Of a DNA stretch of 64,000 nt, positions 8,426-16,193 are shown one piece after another. The first letter of the stretch is position 1; each line of letters starts with the position of its first letter. The position numbers were made by a program, and so were the translations under genes. Under the pieces are notes generated by a model. The model was not told the DNA's origin. It ran no database searches and saw only the letters and a list, made by a program, of their open reading frames with translations. Source of the DNA: Alcaligenaceae bacterium SAGV5 (GTDB lineage Bacteria > Pseudomonadota > Gammaproteobacteria > Burkholderiales > Burkholderiaceae_B); the NCBI GenBank assembly GCA_009360345.1, contig SPDP01000002.1, forward strand, positions 744,001-808,000, given 5' to 3'.

Positions 8426-9181
8426 ATGACCAAGCCACTGTTTCGCATCGGGCAGATCGTGCCCAGCTCCAACACCACCATGGAAACGGAGATTCCGGCC
8501 ATGCTGACGGCGCGCCAGCAGATACGGCCGGAGCGCTTCACCTTCCACTCCAGCCGCATGCGCATGAAGCACGTGGTCAAGGAAGAACTTGCCGCCATGG
8601 ACGCCGAGTCCGACCGCTGCGCCGTCGAACTGAGCGACGCGCGCGTCGACGTACTGGGCTACGCCTGCCTGGTCGCCATCATGGCGATGGGGCGCGGCTA
8701 TCACCGGCAGTCCGAGGCGCGCCTGGCAAGCCATACCGCCGCCAACGGCGGCGACGCGCCGGTCATCACCAGCGCCGGCGCGCTGATCGAGGGCCTGAAG
8801 GTCATCGGCGCCCGGCGCATCGTGGTGGTGGCGCCGTACATGAAGCCGCTGACCGACCTGGTGGTCGACTACATCCGCCACGAGGGCTTCGAGGTTGCCG
8901 ACTACCGCGCCCTGGAAATCCCCGACAACCTCGAGGTCGGACGCCACGACCCCGAGAACCTGCCCGCCATCGTCGCGCAGATGGACACCAGCCAGGTCGA
9001 TGCCATCGTGCTGTCGGCCTGCGTGCAGATGCCGTCGCTGCCGGTGGTGGCCAAGGTCGAGGCACTGACCGGCAAACCGGTCGTCACGGCCGCCATCGCC
9101 ACGACCTATGCCATGCTCAAGGCCCTGGACCTCGAACGCGTCGTGCCGGGAGCCGGCGCGCTGCTGTCCGGCGCCTATTGA
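8426..9181 (+). CDS. picG/maiA: maleate cis-trans isomerase
   Basis: A 251-residue Asp/Glu racemase-fold isomerase converting maleate to fumarate, the last step before the TCA cycle. The opening IGQIVPSSNTTMETEIPAML and the RMRM and SDRCAVELSDARVDVLGYAC segments are hallmarks of MaiA/NicE. The two catalytic cysteines are visible as YACLVA and SACVQMPS. It is the pathway's final enzyme but is encoded before the deformylase, dioxygenase and amidase, so gene order does not follow reaction order here. GGAGAC lies upstream of ATG 8426. Confidence 0.93.
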   Translation: MTKPLFRIGQIVPSSNTTMETEIPAMLTARQQIRPERFTFHSSRMRMKHVVKEELAAMDAESDRCAVELSDARVDVLGYACLVAIMAMGRGYHRQSEARLASHTAANGGDAPVITSAGALIEGLKVIGARRIVVVAPYMKPLTDLVVDYIRHEGFEVADYRALEIPDNLEVGRHDPENLPAIVAQMDTSQVDAIVLSACVQMPSLPVVAKVEALTGKPVVTAAIATTYAMLKALDLERVVPGAGALLSGAY

Positions 9182-9210
9182 CACGGCCCATTCCTTCCAG
9201 CGAGCCCCTC

Positions 9211-10038
9211 ATGACCGACAGCCACTTCCTCCACGGCGCCAACGTGCGCGCCAACGGCATCCGCCAGCACTACCTGCGCTACGGCGGCGCCGACGGCGAA
9301 CGCGCCTCGCGCGACCCCGTCATCGTCATTCCCGGCATCACCAGCCCCGCCATCACCTGGGGCTTCGTGGGCGAACGCCTGGGCCGGCACTTCGATACCT
9401 ACATCGTCGATGTGCGCGGCCGCGGCCTGTCCACCGCCGCCGCCGGCCTGGACTACAGCCTGGACGCCCAGGCCGAGGACCTGATCGCGCTGGCCGAGGC
9501 CCTGGGCCTGTCGCGCGCCAGCGTGGTGGGCCATTCCATGGGTGCCCGCATCGGCCTGCGCGCCGCGCGCGTCGGCATGTCCGCCATGGCCCGCCTGGTG
9601 GCGGTCGACCCGCCCGTCTCCGGCCCCGGACGCCGTCCCTACCCCGCCAAGCTTCCCTGGTACGTCGACTCGATGAAGGCAGCGCGCGCCGGCATGGACT
9701 GGACCGCCATGCGCGAATTCTGCCCGACCTGGACCGAGGAACAACTGCGCCTGCGCGCCGAATGGCTGCACACCTGCGACGAGGAGGCGGTGCTGGCCAG
9801 CTTCGAAGGTTTCCACACCGACGACATCCACGCCGATCTTCCCGCGATCCGGCAGCCCGTCCTGCTGATGACCGCCGAACGGGGCGGCGTGGTCGAGGAC
9901 GTCGATGTCGCGGAGTTCGGGCGCGTGCTCGCTTCGATGCAGACCGTGCGCGTGCCCGGCGCCGGCCACATGATCCCGTGGGACAACGAGGAAGGCTTCT
10001 ACCAGGCCTTCGGCACGTTCCTCGGCGTTTCGATCTGA
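9211..10038 (+). CDS. picE/nicD: N-formylmaleamate deformylase (alpha/beta hydrolase)
   Basis: A 275-residue alpha/beta hydrolase. The oxyanion segment is VIPGITSPAITWGF, the nucleophile Ser is in GHSMGA, the acid residue lies near TAERGG, and the catalytic His is in GAGHMIPWDN. NicD/PicE splits N-formylmaleamate into maleamate and formate, the step after ring opening of 2,5-dihydroxypyridine. The gene sits between the maleate isomerase and the dioxygenase. The PDMG-type lid region contains several Trp residues (KLPWYVDSMK, MDWTAMREF). The activity is inferred from family resemblance plus the surrounding complete pathway. Confidence 0.9.
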   Translation: MTDSHFLHGANVRANGIRQHYLRYGGADGERASRDPVIVIPGITSPAITWGFVGERLGRHFDTYIVDVRGRGLSTAAAGLDYSLDAQAEDLIALAEALGLSRASVVGHSMGARIGLRAARVGMSAMARLVAVDPPVSGPGRRPYPAKLPWYVDSMKAARAGMDWTAMREFCPTWTEEQLRLRAEWLHTCDEEAVLASFEGFHTDDIHADLPAIRQPVLLMTAERGGVVEDVDVAEFGRVLASMQTVRVPGAGHMIPWDNEEGFYQAFGTFLGVSI

Positions 10039-10071
10039 GCTCCCTCCCACCTCCAGACCACAGGCAAGACC

Positions 10072-11103
10072 ATGGCCATCAGCGACTATCCGTTCATCGA
10101 AGCCTGGCGCCAGGTGCTGACGCTGTCCCGCCTGGAGGCGGGGCAGACCGTGACCATCCTGACCAGCGCGTCCACCCATCCACAGACCCTGTCGTGCGCC
10201 ACCATCGCCGCGCAGTCCCTGGGCGCCATCGTCAACCGGCTGGACCTGCCGCCGGTCAACGGCGACAAGGCCCTGAGCCGGGACGCGCTGGCCTACCTGG
10301 GCACGACGCCCCTGACCGGCAACCACGCCGCCATCGCCGCCCTGAAGGCCAGCGACCTCGTCCTGGACCTGATGACCCTGCTGTTCTCGCCCGAACAGCA
10401 TGAGATCCTGCAGGCGGGCACCAAGATCCTGCTGGCGGTCGAGCCGCCCGAAGTCCTGATGCGCATGGTCCCCACCCTGGCGGACAAAACCCGCGTCACC
10501 GCCGCCGCCGCGCGCATCCAGGCCGCCGGCGAGATGCGCGTGCGCTCGGCCGCCGGCACCGACCTGCGCTGCCCCCTGGGCGAGTTCCCCGCCATCAGCG
10601 AATACGGCTTCGTCGACGAACCCGGCCGCTGGGACCACTGGCCCAGCGGCTTCGCCCTGACCTGGCCCGACGAGGGCGGCGCCAGCGGCCGTATCGTCAT
10701 CGACCGCGGCGACATACTCCTGCCCCAGAAATGCTACGTGGACGACCCCATCACGCTCACGGTGGAGAACGGCTACGCCGTGCGCATCGAGGGCGGCCTG
10801 TCCGCCGACCTGCTCAACGACTACATGGCGTCCTTCGACGATCCCGAGGCCTACGCCATCTCGCACATAGGCTGGGGATTGCAGCCGCGCGCCCGCTGGT
10901 CCACACTGGGGCTGTACGACCGCGAGGCCACCATAGGCATGGATGCCCGCGCCTTCGAAGGCAACTTCCTGTTCTCGCTCGGTCCCAACAACGAAGCGGG
11001 GGGAAATCGCACCACCGCCTGCCACATCGACATCCCGCTGCGCCGCTGCACCGTCAGCCTGGACGGGCGGGACATGGTCGTGGACGGCAAGGTCCTCGAC
11101 TAG
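10072..11103 (+). CDS. picD/nicX: 2,5-dihydroxypyridine 5,6-dioxygenase
   Basis: A 343-residue member of the NicX family, an extradiol-type ring-cleaving enzyme built on an aminopeptidase-T-like fold. It opens 2,5-dihydroxypyridine to N-formylmaleamate using non-heme Fe(II). Candidate iron ligands in the C-terminal half are the His of SHIGWG and the His/Asp pair of CHIDIPL, matching the His-His-Asp set described for NicX. The opening IEAWRQVLTLSRLEAGQTV is characteristic. Length matches the family (~350). It is the committed ring-opening step shared by the nicotinate and picolinate pathways. Confidence 0.92.
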   Translation: MAISDYPFIEAWRQVLTLSRLEAGQTVTILTSASTHPQTLSCATIAAQSLGAIVNRLDLPPVNGDKALSRDALAYLGTTPLTGNHAAIAALKASDLVLDLMTLLFSPEQHEILQAGTKILLAVEPPEVLMRMVPTLADKTRVTAAAARIQAAGEMRVRSAAGTDLRCPLGEFPAISEYGFVDEPGRWDHWPSGFALTWPDEGGASGRIVIDRGDILLPQKCYVDDPITLTVENGYAVRIEGGLSADLLNDYMASFDDPEAYAISHIGWGLQPRARWSTLGLYDREATIGMDARAFEGNFLFSLGPNNEAGGNRTTACHIDIPLRRCTVSLDGRDMVVDGKVLD

Positions 11104-11116
11104 ATCCGGAGCCATC

Positions 11117-11761
11117 ATGCACAAGGAAATCTCGACCTACCAGCGCCAGGGATTCGGCGCCGACCTCGAACTGCGGGGTCCGGCCGCGCTGCTTATCGTC
11201 GACTTCGTCAACAGCTTCGCCGATCCGGCCATGTTCGGCGGCGGCAACATCCGCGATGCCATCGAGCGCACCACCGTCCTGCTGGCCGAGGCCCGCAGGC
11301 TGGGATGGCCCGTGGCCCACACGCGCATCGTGTTCGCCGACGACGACGCCGATGGCAACGTCTTCACCGAAAAGGTGCCCGGCCTGCTGAAACTGAAGGA
11401 ACACGATCCCGCCAGCGCCATCGTTCCCGAACTGGCCCCGGCTCCCGGCGAACTCGTGGTGCGCAAGACGCTGCCCTCGGCCTTCTTCGGCACCACGCTG
11501 GCCGCATGGCTGACGCAGCGCGGCGTGCGCACGCTGGTCGTGGCCGGCGCGGTCACCAGCGGCTGCGTGCGCGCCAGCGTCGTGGACGCCATGTGCCACG
11601 GCCTGCGCCCCATCGTCGCCTCGGACTGCGTGGGCGACCGCGCGCTCGGCCCGCACGAGGCCAATCTGTTCGACATGCAGCAGAAGTACGCGGCCGTCCT
11701 GCCCCGCGACGAGATCTTGAAGGCCCTGGGGGCGGCCACGAGCCATGGGTCCAGGGGGTGA
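11117..11761 (+). CDS. picF/nicF: maleamate amidohydrolase (isochorismatase-like cysteine hydrolase)
   Basis: A 214-residue isochorismatase-fold hydrolase that releases ammonia from maleamate to give maleate. The Asp-Lys-Cys triad is visible as Asp in LLIVDFVNSF, Lys in VVRKTLPSAFFG and Cys in VTSGCVRASVVDA. The N-terminus (YQRQGFGADL) matches NicF and not the generic isochorismatases found elsewhere in this window. It is the last catabolic gene before the regulator, starting 13 bases after the dioxygenase stop. Confidence 0.92.
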   Translation: MHKEISTYQRQGFGADLELRGPAALLIVDFVNSFADPAMFGGGNIRDAIERTTVLLAEARRLGWPVAHTRIVFADDDADGNVFTEKVPGLLKLKEHDPASAIVPELAPAPGELVVRKTLPSAFFGTTLAAWLTQRGVRTLVVAGAVTSGCVRASVVDAMCHGLRPIVASDCVGDRALGPHEANLFDMQQKYAAVLPRDEILKALGAATSHGSRG

Positions 11762-11774
11762 CGCCGGTCGGTCC

Positions 11775-11786
11775 GCAGTATACTGA
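11775..11786. promoter_or_regulatory. candidate PicR operator overlapping the picR promoter
   Basis: GCAGTATACTGA contains a perfect 10-bp palindrome (CAGTATACTG). Read on the minus strand it is TCAG-TATA-CTGC, matching the TCAG-N4-CTNN consensus I recall for PicR. The embedded TATACT (11779-11784) is a good -10 element, so a bound repressor would shut its own promoter. It lies 55 bases before the picR ATG and differs from the 3961 site at only two positions. Confidence 0.65.
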
Positions 11787-11793
11787 TTAAAAT

Positions 11794-11813
11794 GCACCGG
11801 CTTTCACCGGTGC
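11794..11813 (+). promoter_or_regulatory. hairpin in the picR leader
   Basis: GCACCGG and CCGGTGC form a perfect 7-bp stem with a 6-base loop, 27 bases before the picR ATG and just after the predicted operator and -10. In the transcript it would sit in the 5' untranslated leader. It is not followed by a T tract, so it is not a terminator. A role in mRNA stability or as a second protein site is possible but unproven. Confidence 0.4.
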
Positions 11814-11840
11814 CGGTACACCTGCGAAGCACCCCCAACG

Positions 11841-12350
11841 ATGATCCACGACGAAGCGGACCCCAACGACCACGACACTTCCTCGCCTCCCTTCGATCCC
11901 GCCGAACAGGTGCTCTGGTCGCGCTCGGGATACCTGGTCCGCCGGCTGAACCAGATCCACTATGCGATGTTCTTCGAAGAATGCAGCCATGAGATCACCC
12001 CGGTCCAGTACGGCATCCTGACCGCGCTGTCCCTGCAACCCGGCAGCGACCAGAAGACGATCGGCCACGAGCTCGGCCTGGACCGCACCACCACCGCCGA
12101 CGTCGTCAAGCGGCTCGAACGCAAAGGCTACCTGACCCGCCGCGTCGACCCCGAGGACCGCCGCTCGCGGCAGTCCTTCATCACCGAGGAAGGACTGCGC
12201 GTCATGGGCCAGTTGCAGGCGGGCATGACGCGGGCCCAGCAACGGTTGATTTCGCCGCTCAGCAAGAAGGACCAGGATACGTTCATGCGCCTGCTCTCCA
12301 AGCTGGTGCAGGCCAACAACCACTACGGGCGCGCCGCCGCCGATCTCTGA
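11841..12350 (+). CDS. picR: MarR-family repressor of the pyridine-carboxylate pathway (PicR/NicR/BpsR type)
   Basis: A 169-residue MarR regulator. The winged helix spans about residues 52-115, with recognition helix DRTTTADVVKRLERKGYL and wing RVDPEDRRSRQ. The leading acidic stretch and VRRLNQIHYAMFFEECS dimer helix resemble NicR and Bordetella BpsR, which respond to hydroxylated pyridine acids such as 6-hydroxynicotinate. It is encoded directly downstream of, and in the same direction as, the catabolic genes, behind its own promoter and operator candidate. Expected role: repress the pic genes until a hydroxypicolinate-type ligand binds. Its 3' end overlaps the convergent LysR gene by 28 bases. 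Confidence 0.88.
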   Translation: MIHDEADPNDHDTSSPPFDPAEQVLWSRSGYLVRRLNQIHYAMFFEECSHEITPVQYGILTALSLQPGSDQKTIGHELGLDRTTTADVVKRLERKGYLTRRVDPEDRRSRQSFITEEGLRVMGQLQAGMTRAQQRLISPLSKKDQDTFMRLLSKLVQANNHYGRAAADL

Positions 12351-13573
12351 TCCTGCCCGCGGCGGTGTTCATCGCGGCACACCTGGCGGATCGCCTCGAT
12401 CAGCAACTGCGCGCCCGGCGACGAATGCTCCTGCGTGCGGCGCAGGATGCCCATGGACCGCTCGGTGCCCGCCAGCGCGACGGGCAGCTCGACCAGGATG
12501 CCCGCCCGCAGCTCGTGGGGAAACAACTGGCGCGAGGCCGCCGACAGCATGTCGGTCTCCAGCAGCAGCCCCCGGATCAGGGAAATATCCGACGATTCCA
12601 CCGCCACCTGCGGTTCCGGCAAGCCATGCTGCGCCAGGCAGGCGCCTAGCGCCTCGCGGGTGGGCGTCCCCTGCCGGGGCAGCACCCACGCGGCTTCCAT
12701 CAGGTCGGCCAGGTCCAGCTCGGCCGCCCCGGCCAGCGGATGATCGCGTCGCGCCAGCACCACCATCGGCTCGCGCATCAACTGTTCGACCACCAGCGCG
12801 CTTTCGAGCGGCTCGACCGGCAAGGCCCCCACCAGGAAGTCCACGTCGCCCAGCCTCAGCCCCGCCACCAGCGTATCCATGGGCGCCTCCAGTGTGCGCA
12901 CCTGCAATCGCGGATGCTGCGCCAGCACGCGCCCGATCGCCACCGGCAGCACGTAGGGGCGGCTGAACGGCAGCGCGCCCACCACCACCTGCCCCTCGAT
13001 CACGCCCTTCAATGCCGAGATCTCGGTGCCGGCCAGGCGCAGTTGCGCCAGCGCCCGCTTCACATGCGCCAGCAGCAGTTCGCCGCTGTCGTTCAGCGCG
13101 ACGCCGGCATGCGCGCGGTCGAACAGGGGCACGCCGACGCTGGCCTCGAGGTCGTACAGCGCCATGCTGGCGGCCGGCTGCGAGACGCCCACGGCGGCAG
13201 CGGCGGTGCTGATGTGCTTGCGTTCGGTGAAAGCGAACAGCAGCTCCAGGCGCCGCTCGTGCACGGCCAGGGAAAAGAACGGCGCGGTGCGCAGCCGCGG
13301 CGCCGACTCCGGATAGCGCGCGCACAAGGCATCGCACGCCTGCTGGAGTTCCGTGAACGCCAGCTCGGTCCGCCGGTGCAACGCCTGGCCGAAATCTGTC
13401 AGCAACCACTGGCGCGCGCTGCGCTCGAACAGGGCGACGCCGAACCTGTTCTCCAGTTCCTGCACCGAACGCGACACCGCCGACTGGGCGCGGCGCAGTT
13501 CCTCGCTCGCGCGGGCCAGGTTGCCGTGACGCACGACGGTCAGGAAGGGGCGCAGGTGCTTGGTGTGGAGCAT
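12323..13573 (-). CDS. LysR-type regulator with two tandem helix-turn-helix domains
   Basis: 416 residues, about 100 longer than a normal LysR regulator. Residues 3-62 form one LysR winged helix (LRPFLTVVRHGNLARASEEL, ending GVALFERSARQWLLTDFG). Around residues 87-150 a second complete one follows (LLFAFTERKHISTAAAAVGV, then GVPLFDRAHAGVALNDSG). The effector-binding domain (IEGQVVVGALPFSR onward) fills the rest. It is the last gene of the minus-strand operon after the metallo-beta-lactamase-fold gene (22-base gap), so it is probably an in-operon regulator of the aromatic/amide genes upstream. The start at 13573 gives the first HTH at the extreme N-terminus. Ligand unknown. A second double-HTH LysR protein occurs at 29804. 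Confidence 0.85.
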   Translation of the reverse strand: MLHTKHLRPFLTVVRHGNLARASEELRRAQSAVSRSVQELENRFGVALFERSARQWLLTDFGQALHRRTELAFTELQQACDALCARYPESAPRLRTAPFFSLAVHERRLELLFAFTERKHISTAAAAVGVSQPAASMALYDLEASVGVPLFDRAHAGVALNDSGELLLAHVKRALAQLRLAGTEISALKGVIEGQVVVGALPFSRPYVLPVAIGRVLAQHPRLQVRTLEAPMDTLVAGLRLGDVDFLVGALPVEPLESALVVEQLMREPMVVLARRDHPLAGAAELDLADLMEAAWVLPRQGTPTREALGACLAQHGLPEPQVAVESSDISLIRGLLLETDMLSAASRQLFPHELRAGILVELPVALAGTERSMGILRRTQEHSSPGAQLLIEAIRQVCRDEHRRGQDQRSAAARP

Positions 13574-13595
13574 GCTCACGAGCCCGGCCCCCCGC

Positions 13596-14513
13596 TCAGG
13601 CCGCGCGCCAGCGCGGCCGGTACCCCTGGCCCGCGCCCTCGATGCGGCAACAGAATGGCGCGGCGAAATGGGTAGGCAGCAGCAGGTCGCCGGAGGCCGC
13701 CGCCGCGTCCAGGACCCGGCGGCGGGTAGCCAGGGCCAGGGCCGGATCGTCATCGAACACCGAGCACAACTCTGGATAGGGCAACTGGACCGGATGATGG
13801 ATCACATCTCCGCTGAACAGGGCGCGCTCGCCCGCCGCCCGCAGGCGGATCACCGCGTTGCCCGCGGTATGCCCGGGCGCGGGCTCGACCGTCAGCCTGT
13901 CATCCACGACATGGCCATCGTCGATCAGCACCGCCTGGCCGGCCTCGACCACCGGAAGCACGCTGTCGGCGAACACGAAACGCTGCGATTCGCGCGGCAC
14001 GTGGTCGGCCCGGCGCTCGTCCCAGCGGTCGAACTCTTGCCGCTTGAACAAATAGCGGGCATTGCGGAAAGTCGGCACCCAGCGGCCGTCCACCCGCCGC
14101 GTATGCCAGCCCACATGGTCGGCATGGAAATGGGTGCACATCACGAAATCGATCTCGTCCGGATGGGCCCCGGCGGCGGCCAGGCGCTCCAGCCAGGGCT
14201 CGTTGCGCATGTGGAAACGCGGGTCGGACGGACGATGCTTGCCGTTGCCGATGCAGCAATCGATCAGTATCTTGTGCCGGGGCGTGGTGACCAGCCAGCT
14301 ATGGATGCTGGTGCGCAGGCGGTCCGTGGCGGGATCGTAGAAATGCGGCACGAGCCAGGACGCATGGGACAACCACATGTCCGGACGGCAGGCCGGGAAC
14401 ATACCGGTGCTGCTCAGGCCCGGCCCCTGGTAGTCCTCGATGCGCGCGATCGAGACATCTCCCAGGCGAAAAGACAGGGATGGCAGGATGGCGGAAGCCG
14501 GGGTCGCGTTCAT
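13596..14513 (-). CDS. metallo-beta-lactamase-fold hydrolase
   Basis: A 305-residue MBL-fold protein with the complete binuclear metal set: THFHADHVGWH, PGHTAGN, the bridging Asp in FSGDVIHH and a late His in LPTHFAAP. No signal peptide is seen, so it acts in the cytoplasm. Related proteins include lactonases and arylesterases. It is encoded between a Bug binding protein and the double-HTH LysR regulator, downstream of an isochorismatase and a ring-cleaving dioxygenase-like gene, so hydrolysis of a lactone, thioester or similar intermediate of that pathway is plausible. Specific substrate not recognisable. Confidence 0.85.
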   Translation of the reverse strand: MNATPASAILPSLSFRLGDVSIARIEDYQGPGLSSTGMFPACRPDMWLSHASWLVPHFYDPATDRLRTSIHSWLVTTPRHKILIDCCIGNGKHRPSDPRFHMRNEPWLERLAAAGAHPDEIDFVMCTHFHADHVGWHTRRVDGRWVPTFRNARYLFKRQEFDRWDERRADHVPRESQRFVFADSVLPVVEAGQAVLIDDGHVVDDRLTVEPAPGHTAGNAVIRLRAAGERALFSGDVIHHPVQLPYPELCSVFDDDPALALATRRRVLDAAAASGDLLLPTHFAAPFCCRIEGAGQGYRPRWRAA

Positions 14514-14538
14514 GGCGGCATTATCGCAACAAGGCGCG

Positions 14539-15504
14539 TCACGGATCGATACGCACGCCGGCTTCCCGGATTACCCGCCCCCACCGCGCCGCGTCCTCGA
14601 CGATGAATCGCTTGAAATCCCGGCCACTGGTCGTGTCCACGGTGTAACCCTGGCCGACCATGAAAGCGCGCAACTCCGGACTGCGCATCGCGCCGATGGC
14701 CGCGCCACGGATGCGATCGAGCGCGGCGGCCGGCGTACCCGATGGCGCGAACAGGCCTTGCCAGCTCACGAAACCGTCGAGCTGGGCCAGGCCCCGCTCG
14801 GCGAAGGTCGGCACGTCCGGCAGCATCGGATGCCGCCGCGCCCCGGTAATGCCCAGCCCCTGGATCCTGCCGCTTTGCAGATAGGGCAGATAGAACGGCA
14901 CATCGCTGATGGCCGTATCGATCTGTCCACCCAGAAGCGATTGCAGCGCATCGATGCTGCCCCGGTAGGGAACGTGCAGGAAATGGATCCCGGCGGTACG
15001 CGTCAGCAGTTCGCCTGTCAGGTGCATGGACGTCCCTTTGCCCGGCGTGCCGTAGCTCGGCCCGGGCTCCTGGCGCCCCAGCCGCAGCAGGTCGTCCAGG
15101 CTTCCGATCGGCCCGCCCTTGCGGGCGACCAGCAGCAGCGGCGAAGTGACCAGCATGGTCACCGGTTCCAGTTCGCGCTGGGGATCCAGCGGCAAGCTCT
15201 GGTAGAGGCTCGGGCTGATGGAAAGGATACCCGTGAAGCCAAGCAGCAGCGTATGCCCGTCGGGCTTGGATCGGGCGACGGCGGCGGCGCCGATCAGGCC
15301 GCCGCTGCCGGTCCGGTTCTCGACGATGACCGCCTGCCCCAGCGTGCCGGCCATGTGCTCGGCCAGCTTGCGGGCCAGCGCATCCGTCCCGCCCCCGGCG
15401 GGAACGGGGACGATGATGCGCACAGGGCGCTGGGAAGACTCCTGCGCCGCCAGGGGACCGACGGCGGCCAGGGCGGCCACACAGCAAAGGAACAGGCGAC
15501 GCAT
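14539..15504 (-). CDS. Bug-family tripartite tricarboxylate transporter substrate-binding protein
   Basis: A 321-residue periplasmic binding protein with an N-terminal signal peptide (MRRLFLCCVAALAAVGPLAA). It has the Bug hallmarks: VRIIVPVPAGGGTDALAR, VENRTGSGGLIGA, SKPDGHTLLLG and a LFAPSGTP segment. Bug proteins deliver carboxylates or other small acids to TctAB-type permeases, but no such permease is encoded in the window. It lies inside a catabolic operon (dioxygenase-like, isochorismatase, this gene, MBL-fold hydrolase, LysR), so it likely captures that pathway's substrate. Confidence 0.92.
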   Translation of the reverse strand: MRRLFLCCVAALAAVGPLAAQESSQRPVRIIVPVPAGGGTDALARKLAEHMAGTLGQAVIVENRTGSGGLIGAAAVARSKPDGHTLLLGFTGILSISPSLYQSLPLDPQRELEPVTMLVTSPLLLVARKGGPIGSLDDLLRLGRQEPGPSYGTPGKGTSMHLTGELLTRTAGIHFLHVPYRGSIDALQSLLGGQIDTAISDVPFYLPYLQSGRIQGLGITGARRHPMLPDVPTFAERGLAQLDGFVSWQGLFAPSGTPAAALDRIRGAAIGAMRSPELRAFMVGQGYTVDTTSGRDFKRFIVEDAARWGRVIREAGVRIDP

Positions 15505-15515
15505 GGAAAGACTCC

Positions 15516-16181
15516 TCAGAGCACCGGCGAAACGCCGGCGCGAACGTGCTGGTCGAACAATTGCAGCAGGTCGGCGCAGGCCGTGACTTCGCCGAAGTTG
15601 ACCTTGACGGTCGACAGCGTGCCTTCGTGTCCCGTCTGGTTGCCGCTGCCCACGCAGTCCTCGGCCACGACGATGTGATAGCCCAGGAAGAAGCCATGGC
15701 GCAAGGTGGAGTCGACGCAGACATTGGTGGCCACGCCCGTCATCACCAGCGTCTTGATTCCTCGTGCCTGCAATTGCGCGTGCAGGCCGGTCTCGTGGAA
15801 ACCGCTGAACGTGTGTTTGTCGACGACCACGTCGCCTTCATGCGGCTGGATGCGGAAAAAATCGGCGCCCCACGTTCCTTCCATGCAGCAGCCCTCGTCG
15901 TCCCGCATGGCGACGTGGGCATCCGCCAGGTACTTGAAATCGTAGACCGAGCGCAGCCAGGCCACGGTCGCCCCGGAACGCCTGGCCACCGCGGCCAGTT
16001 GGCCGATGCGGTCCGCGATCACGGCGTTCTCGTCCACCCGGATGGGATTGCGTCCGCTCTCGGCCCGGGTGCGCTGCAGGTAGCCGCCCTGGGCGCAGAA
16101 GTCGTTCTGCATGTCGACGATCAGCAGGGCCGTATGGTTCGGCTGCGCCTTCTCGGCCAGCGTGCGTAGGATGTTGCTCAT
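15516..16181 (-). CDS. isochorismatase-like cysteine hydrolase (RutB/biuret hydrolase group)
   Basis: A 221-residue cysteine hydrolase. The triad is Asp in LLIVDMQNDFC, Lys in VVDKHTFSGF and Cys in VATNVCVDSTLR. The sequence NDFCAQGGYLQR and the GVATNVCVDSTLRHGFFLGYH block resemble ureidoacrylate and biuret amidohydrolases, which split amide or carbamoyl groups. It starts 12 bases after the 3-hydroxyanthranilate dioxygenase-like gene and is followed by the Bug gene. A role in releasing ammonia or carbamate from a ring-cleavage product is inferred from context, not shown. Confidence 0.85.
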   Translation of the reverse strand: MSNILRTLAEKAQPNHTALLIVDMQNDFCAQGGYLQRTRAESGRNPIRVDENAVIADRIGQLAAVARRSGATVAWLRSVYDFKYLADAHVAMRDDEGCCMEGTWGADFFRIQPHEGDVVVDKHTFSGFHETGLHAQLQARGIKTLVMTGVATNVCVDSTLRHGFFLGYHIVVAEDCVGSGNQTGHEGTLSTVKVNFGEVTACADLLQLFDQHVRAGVSPVL

Positions 16182-16193
16182 GAACGCACCTGC

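Noticed and set aside
1..12350. Nicotinate (nic) cluster
   Set aside because: The lower pathway is shared with nicotinate, but the upper part has a Rieske oxygenase and a decarboxylase and no NicC flavin monooxygenase, which fits picolinate.
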